Part shown: one piece after another, positions 58,688 through 64,000 of the stretch
Position numbering within the stretch: position 1 is the stretch's first letter
How the letters are laid out: every line of letters starts with the position of its first letter
DNA from: Seiridium cupressi
Lineage: Eukaryota; Ascomycota; Sordariomycetes; Amphisphaeriales; Sporocadaceae
DNA: 64,000 nt
Direction of reading: 5' to 3'
Assembly: GCA_036674765.1 (NCBI GenBank)
Contig: JARVKI010000002.1
Location: 62,001 to 126,000, forward strand
The notes under the pieces: model-generated
Seen by the model: the letters and a program-made list of their open reading frames with translations, nothing else
Database searches by the model: none
Told to the model about the DNA's origin: nothing
Program-made: the position numbers and the translations under genes

Positions 58688-60203
58688 ATGGAGAAATACA
58701 TCGTTTACGACACCGCGCTCACAAAGGCAGACCGATTGGTTCTCAAGGCCCTCGCTGCCGATGTCGAAACTCAAGAAGGGGTGGGCCGAGGAACAAGTGA
58801 TCTGCCGCAGGGCCGGGATGTCGAGCAGGAGCGGAACGAGGTTCAGGGCCGTAAGACCATTAGCACCAAACCCGAAAAAGCAATGCCCAGCTGACCACGC
58901 CTCCTAGTGAGCACTGAAGATGAAGGCACATTATCGTATCTCAATGGCTTGAATGACCCGACAAGTCCGGATTTCGAGCCTACAGTCTTTCAGGGTGTCG
59001 ATTATGACGGCATACACTGGAAGAAGCCCTTCAACCAATATGTCTTGAAACATTACGTCAGCATCGCCAAGTCCATCGTCAGGGTCGACACGGATGTGGT
59101 TATGCTCACACATCTGTTACTATACTTCAGCACCTCCGTCCCCAGCGCCATCTACCTGTTCTTCGGAACCTTTACCTGGATCCACGGCGTGCTGCATTTC
59201 TTGATGCAGATCTCCTACATGGGCGCCTACACGCTGATGATGCATCAGCACATCCACATGCGCGGTATATTTCATAAGAGTCTCGGCGCCTTTGACCACC
59301 TCTTCCCGTACCTCCTCGACCCTCTGATGGGACACACGTGGAACTCATACTTCTATCATCATGTGAAGCATCACCACGTCGAGGGCAACGGACCCGATGA
59401 CTTGTCTTCCACGATGCGCTACCAGCGCGACAGCCTGCCTCACTTCCTCCACTATTTTGGTAGATTCCTGCTCTTTGTCTGGCTGGAGCTGCCTCTCTAT
59501 TTCTTCTCGAAGAAGAGATATTCTCTTGGCGCAAAGACTGGCTTCTGGGAGTTGAGCAGCTATGCCATGCTGTACTCGGCCTACAAGTACAACCCGCAAG
59601 CAGCAATCTGCGTGCTTCTGCTGCCTCTAGCTCTTATGCGGTTCGGTATGATGGTTGGAAACTGGGGTCAACACGCCTTTGTCGATCCTGACGAACCTGA
59701 CTCGGACTACCGGTCAAGTATTACACTCATCGATGTACCAGTAAGCCACAGTTATTTCCATGGTAGTGACCGTGTGTAGGATTAACCTTTCATTAGAGCA
59801 ACCGCTACTCGTTCAACGATGGATATCATACTTCGCACCATCTGAACCCACTCCGGCATTGGAGAGAGCATCCCAACTCGTTCCTGAAAAGCAGGCACGT
59901 CTACGCGTCGCAAAATGCATTGGTAAGACTCCAAACAGACATTTGGAACCAAATCCGCACCTTTGCCCGATCGGACTAACCAGAATGTAACATTAGGTCT
60001 TCCACAACCTTGACTACATCATGCTCACAGTCAAGCTGCTCACAAAAGACTACAAGTACTTGGCAGAACGTATGGTACCAATCGGCGAGCCGCAGCTAGC
60101 CATGACCTTGGATGAGCGCATGGCGCATCTGAAGAGTCGTACTCGAAAGTTCACGGAGGAGGACCTGAAGTTGAAGTACGATTGGGAGACTAAATATGAC
60201 TAG
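58688..60203 (+). CDS. Fatty-acid-desaturase-superfamily membrane enzyme
   Basis: Integral di-iron enzyme, 442 aa, from four exons: 58688-58850, 58908-59740, 59797-59922, 59997-60203; all donors GTAAG(A/C). Histidine clusters expected for the di-iron site are present in order: HQHIHMRG, YFYHHVKHHHVEGNGPDD, NWGQHAFVDPD and YHTSHHLNPLRHW. Hydrophobic blocks (MLTHLLLYFSTSVPSAIYLFF; LLFVWLELPLYFF; AAICVLLLPLALM) separate them. The EGNGPDD and GQHAFVDPDEPDSDYRSS blocks differ from acyl-CoA delta-9 or delta-12 desaturases, and no cytochrome b5 domain is fused. It is thus an uncharacterised branch; substrate (fatty acyl, sphingoid or small hydrophobic) is open. The N-terminal 55 aa are hydrophilic. 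Confidence 0.84.
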
Positions 60204-60551
60204 TGGAGTGGGGAGTTAATGTCTATAGAGGTCCGTACATATAGAAGGCAAGCGGTTGATCATTTAAGGCTATACAAAATATGAGCACATTAATTGGGCG
60301 GAATTATTGCAGTTCTAATGCTGAACTTGGCATAACTGGACCAAACCGCTGTCTCGGATTTTAGTTGCCATTTGCTGTCCAAGGTTAGCGCTATCTTAGT
60401 GACGGATGCCCGTGCTTTAGGCGCGCTCTGCTCTACACTGCTGTCATTGACGTCACCAGCCGCCCTGTGAAAACAATCACAGCAAAGGCACAAACGCGAC
60501 TCCAACATAATGACCAGTGGTGGGGGTTGATCTCATCACATATCCGATCCC
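60204..60551. other. Intergenic
   Basis: Spacer before the DHH gene. No feature recognised. If the upstream ATG at 60552 is used, the region 60552-60716 becomes coding. Confidence 0.5.
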
Positions 60552-60716
60552 ATGGTGTTGAGGCTTCCCGTTCGACTCGTAATACATGCGAAAGCGCAGC
60601 CACAGCCTGCAAACATTGTCCACCGGTCAAGTCGATTCGCGACTGTTCTCACTCACGCTACATTGTCGAGGAATGCCGCGTCTTTCGGTTCGGCCTGTCG
60701 ACTGCAAGCCGCGAAA

Positions 60717-62123
60717 ATGAAGAGGAGCGCCCCGTCTGTTAGGTCTCAGGCCACCCCCAAAGCTAAGAAACCTCGCGTAGAGGTCCCGGAATACCATCTT
60801 ACTCCTTCATTACGCGACGAGTCCGGAGAGATCATCTGGCCAGCCCCAACGGACCAAATAGAAAAGGCCAGAAATATTATCAAAGATTGGTAGGTGCTAT
60901 GTAACCATCTTAGCGTAAATGATCAAGATTTTCTAATGGCACATTACAGTGCTGCTGCTGGGAAGAAGACCCTCATCGTCCCAGACAAAGACGCAGATGG
61001 CCTAACATCAGGTGCGATCTTACAGAGGACATTGGTCCTGTTGGGCCTTGACCCAGATTTGATATCAGCGCATCTTGTACAGAAAGGCAGCAATATACAC
61101 GACGAAAGCGAGAGGTCGGCCATGGCCGCGCACGAGCCAGAGTACGTATTTGTGCTCGACCAAGGCTCGAGGAAATCAAGGCCAGTCATTGACAAGGCAC
61201 ACAAAGCTTTGGTAATAGATCACCACCATGCCTTAGATGATGATTTTCCTGAGGGGGCCGAACATGTCACGGCATGTAATTCTCCACCCGTGGCCACGAG
61301 TTCTTTGCTCACCTACTACATCTGCTGTCCTCTTCATGACAAAGTCAAGGAATCGTGTGATTGGCTATGTGCAATGGGTACGCACGGAGACTTGGGGAAC
61401 ACCTTGAAATGGGAGCCTCCCTTTCCAGACATGAAGACGACTTTCAAGACATACACGAAGAAAGCCATCAATGAAGCGGTATCTCTGATCAACGCGCCGC
61501 GGCGGACAGCTACATATGACGTGCCAGGTGCGTGGAAGGTATTGGCATCGGCAGAGTCTCCAGCTGGCCTCCTCACAAATAATACATTGTTAGCAGCAAG
61601 AGCTGAAGTGAACGCCGAGGTTGAGCGCTGCACGCACACCGCGCCCAAGTTCTCTGGAGATTCAAGGATCGCTATCTTCAGGATTAATTCCGCGGCTCAA
61701 ATACACCCCGTAATCGCCACAAGATGGGCAGGCCACTTGCAATCGCCGAAGCTCGAAGTTATCCTCGTCGCAAACGAAGGCTATCTCCCAGGCATGGTCA
61801 ACTTTTCGTGTCGCATACCCCGAAGCGCGAGAGCTCGGGATCCGCCAGTCAATATCATCGAGGTCTTGAAGGGTATCGCAGACAAGGCGCCGGATCCTAC
61901 ACTAAGAGCACGGATGGGTGAGTCCTTCGCTAGAGGCCACAAGGAAGCCAGTGGTGGCATTGTGCCCAAAGCAGAGTTCGAGGAGTTGATGGAAATCTTG
62001 GAAATCGGCCGGAGAACCGAGGAAAGCAGTCCCAGCAAGAGAAAAACCAAGGACGTCATGCCGAAACAATCCAATACCTTGATGAACTATTTCGGCAAGG
62101 CCGCTTCAGAGTCAGCAAATTGA
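60717..62123 (+). CDS. DHH-family phosphoesterase (RecJ-like fold)
   Basis: Two exons, 60717-60889 and 60950-62123 (GTAGGT donor, CATTACAG acceptor), 448 aa. Catalytic motifs of the DHH superfamily: motif I VPDKDADG (D70, D72, D74), VFVLDQGS, and motif III VIDHHHAL (D148-H149-H150); MGTHGDLGN and a C-terminal DHHA1-like region (RWAGHLQSPKLEVILVAN) follow. This is a fungal nuclease/phosphoesterase of the RecJ/Prune-like fold with Mn ions. The tail ends in a Lys-rich linker and TLMNYFGKA, a PIP-box-like motif that would bind PCNA (inference). An in-frame ATG at 60552 would add 55 residues, Arg-rich and without any Asp/Glu, resembling a mitochondrial presequence. Nuclear and mitochondrial forms from two starts are conceivable. 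Confidence 0.86.
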
Positions 62124-62453
62124 ACCTATGTCCTGACAAGTCCATCAGCCTATGCAACGACGATATTTTCTTGAAAGATATCATGGCATCACTGACATAC
62201 AAGACGAATGGCATGGTGGGAAATGGTGATTAAGCGAACCCTCGTCTGTGCCAACCTTGCGCTGATGCCTATCTTCAACAGATCACAATAGGGTATAACT
62301 CCGTATCCCGATTCCGAACGCCGAGACCCCAAACTAGGCTAGACTTAACGGAGTCTAGTTAGCGAGCGCGTTCATCTCAGCATGATCCTACGACTTGAAT
62401 CATACAGCTCTCCTCTTCCTTTCATAAACAGCTTAACAATCAAGTCTTGCAGG
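62124..62453. other. Intergenic
   Basis: Spacer between DHH gene and the last gene. No feature recognised. Confidence 0.55.
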
Positions 62454-64000
62454 ATGGAGGATAAAGGAACACAGGATTTCGCAGGCCCTCATGGGTTTCA
62501 ACGTAAACCCAAAGGCTCGCTGAAAACTCTGGCCATTGGAGCATTGGTATGCTTCACCGTCTTCCAGTTCCCGTGGCGAACAGCATTGAAGACTCGGCAC
62601 CACTGCCATGCGTCTTTGGACGGCAAGCTCAAATATCCCGGTGAGAAGATCACTTGGGAGGAATGTGGTGAACTCATTGGTCGGAAACTTGAGTGCAGCG
62701 AAATTGATGTCCCCATGGATCAGTTCAATCCTGAGAATTCTGGCAACAAGACATTCAGCATCCCACTCATTCGCCTCAGAGGAAAGGATGCCACACAGAA
62801 CCTTCTGCTTAACCCTGGAGGCCCTGGTGGCTCGGGTATCGAGTTCATGTATCGGAAAGGGGAGCAGCTGAATGCTATCGTTGGAGAAGGTTTCCACTTG
62901 CTCTCGTTCGACCCACGAGGAATCAACAGCTCCAAGCCCGCGGCACTTTGCTATCCGGACAAGGAGACCAGACGTTCCCTCTCTTACGTCAGAGATACGA
63001 GGGTCGTAGAGGACAGCGCAGAAGTCTATTCCTGGGCTCAGGGCTTTGTCCAAGCCTGCCCGGACACAACAGGGGAACATGGCAGCTACATAAACACGCC
63101 ACAGACTGCTGCAGACATGAACACCATTCTCAATGCCGTCGGACAACAGGACATGGTGTACTGGGGCTTCAGCTACGGTACAATTCTTGGTCAAACATAC
63201 GCCAGTCTATTTCCAGAGCGCTCGGAGCGTGTGATCATTGATGGGGTTGCCAACAACTTCGATTGGTACGGCAACGTTATCGATGCCGAGGAGCTCGCTG
63301 ATACCGAGAACGTGCTTCTTGGGTTCTTCGATGAGTGCATCAAGGCCGGCAAGAACTGTACTCTTTCATCGCTCGCGAAAACTAGGGACGAACTCCAGGA
63401 AAAGGTGCTGAGCTTCGCGGACAGTCTTGAAGAGCCCCTCAGCGTCTATGTCAATAATAGCGTGTGGGGATCGCTGAAGCGGGAGAACATTATCCAGAGC
63501 GCACTATTCCCAGCTCTCTACAAGCCTGCTAATTGGTACGACCTCGCCGACCGTCTTGCGAAACTGCTACAAGGCAACGCGACCGAAGCGTTCCTTGCCT
63601 ACGGTAACCGTGAGCCGTCCTTTGGCATGCTTGAGGGCGACGCCAATGACTTTGTAACATTCAACGATGGCCTAAGCGGGCCGAAGCACTATCCGCAAGC
63701 CCGGGAAAGCATGCTAGACTTGCTTCTCCCCGTAGCAAATTCAAGCCTCTTCGGTTTTATTGGTCTCAGGGGTTATTATAGCAAGCAGCAATGGTCGATC
63801 CCCAAGACGCACAAGTTCGTGCAGAAGCTTGGCGTCAAGACTGCACACCCTCTCCTCATTCTCTCGACGACTTATGACCCCGTGTGTCCTCTGATCTCAG
63901 CGCGCTCCGCCAACGCGGCATTCGAGGATTCGCAGATCGTTGAGCTCAAGGGTTATGGCCACTGTACGCTTGCTATGCCCTCCAATTGTGTCGCCAAGCA
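62454..64000 (+). CDS. TAP-like serine peptidase, alpha/beta-hydrolase fold, membrane-anchored (3' end off window)
   Basis: Open from ATG 62454 to the right edge with no intron (515 codons seen). Type II anchor SLKTLAIGALVCFTVFQFPW at residues ~22-41, then a secreted/luminal hydrolase: NPGGPGGSG oxyanion motif, FDPRGINSS, nucleophile Ser240 in WGFSYGTILG, Asp475 in TTYDPVCP and His503 in GYGHCTLAM. The S33/TAP C-terminal domain fits prolyl or tripeptidyl aminopeptidase-like enzymes of fungi and actinobacteria. Several N-x-S/T sites (NKTF, NCTLS, NATEA, NSSLF) fit secretion. The stop codon lies beyond 64000, so the CDS is partial. Confidence 0.9.
   Translation, partial: MEDKGTQDFAGPHGFQRKPKGSLKTLAIGALVCFTVFQFPWRTALKTRHHCHASLDGKLKYPGEKITWEECGELIGRKLECSEIDVPMDQFNPENSGNKTFSIPLIRLRGKDATQNLLLNPGGPGGSGIEFMYRKGEQLNAIVGEGFHLLSFDPRGINSSKPAALCYPDKETRRSLSYVRDTRVVEDSAEVYSWAQGFVQACPDTTGEHGSYINTPQTAADMNTILNAVGQQDMVYWGFSYGTILGQTYASLFPERSERVIIDGVANNFDWYGNVIDAEELADTENVLLGFFDECIKAGKNCTLSSLAKTRDELQEKVLSFADSLEEPLSVYVNNSVWGSLKRENIIQSALFPALYKPANWYDLADRLAKLLQGNATEAFLAYGNREPSFGMLEGDANDFVTFNDGLSGPKHYPQARESMLDLLLPVANSSLFGFIGLRGYYSKQQWSIPKTHKFVQKLGVKTAHPLLILSTTYDPVCPLISARSANAAFEDSQIVELKGYGHCTLAMPSNCVAK

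Noticed and set aside
1..64000. CRISPR arrays, insertion sequences or bacterial operons
   Set aside because: None seen; the window is a fungal nuclear segment.

Overview
The window comes from the nuclear genome of a filamentous ascomycete (Pezizomycotina). The signs are short spliceosomal introns (about 45-160 nt, GT..AG with CTNAC-like branch sites), Zn(II)2Cys6 transcription factors, several HET-domain genes, a Ppo-type fatty-acid dioxygenase/P450 fusion, MCT-type MFS permeases and tRNA genes with introns after position 37. No bacterial or viral gene was recognised. Exon structures were rebuilt by hand from frame, splice sites and family knowledge. Splice junctions are sequence-consistent but not confirmed by transcripts.

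Layout. 0.6-13 kb: a two-BIR chromosomal passenger protein (Bir1/survivin type, minus), an MCT-like permease, a single-pass membrane protein whose frame is broken, a Zn2Cys6 regulator divergent from a second MCT-like permease, and an unrecognised Pro/Gln-rich protein. The promoter between regulator and permease holds an exact 9-bp array of CGG triplets. 15-22 kb: a probable oxylipin neighbourhood with a complete Ppo dioxygenase-P450 fusion, a small secreted cysteine-rich protein and an epoxide hydrolase. 23-42 kb: an accessory stretch with a fungal membrane protein, three HET-domain genes (one with a frame break at a homopolymer), an APC-type permease with a 7-codon exon, a P450 complete except for one in-frame TAG, and about 4 kb of gene-poor DNA with a diverged direct repeat and decayed coding sequence.

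42-50 kb returns to housekeeping genes: an M3 metallopeptidase (saccharolysin/Prd1 type), a Cdc4-like myosin light chain, a trans-aconitate-methyltransferase-like enzyme, a CoA-binding-domain protein and two intron-containing tRNA genes (Ala-AGC, Ile-AAT). 50-54 kb holds a decayed HET gene and a dienelactone-hydrolase-like gene with a disrupted 3' end. 54.8-64 kb is gene dense: a tandem-SH3-like protein with Cys/His clusters, a fatty-acid-desaturase-superfamily enzyme, a DHH-family phosphoesterase with a possible mitochondrial upstream start, and a membrane-anchored TAP-like serine peptidase that runs off the right edge.

How the parts fit. The regulator, its divergent permease and the second permease could be a small uptake module. 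Ppo plus epoxide hydrolase fits fatty-acid hydroperoxide/epoxide metabolism. The HET genes and pseudogenes mark a fast-evolving allorecognition-type region between conserved blocks. No completely new multi-gene system could be demonstrated. The strongest leads are the CGG array, the cysteine-rich secreted protein beside Ppo, the single-nonsense P450, and the cluster of broken genes.
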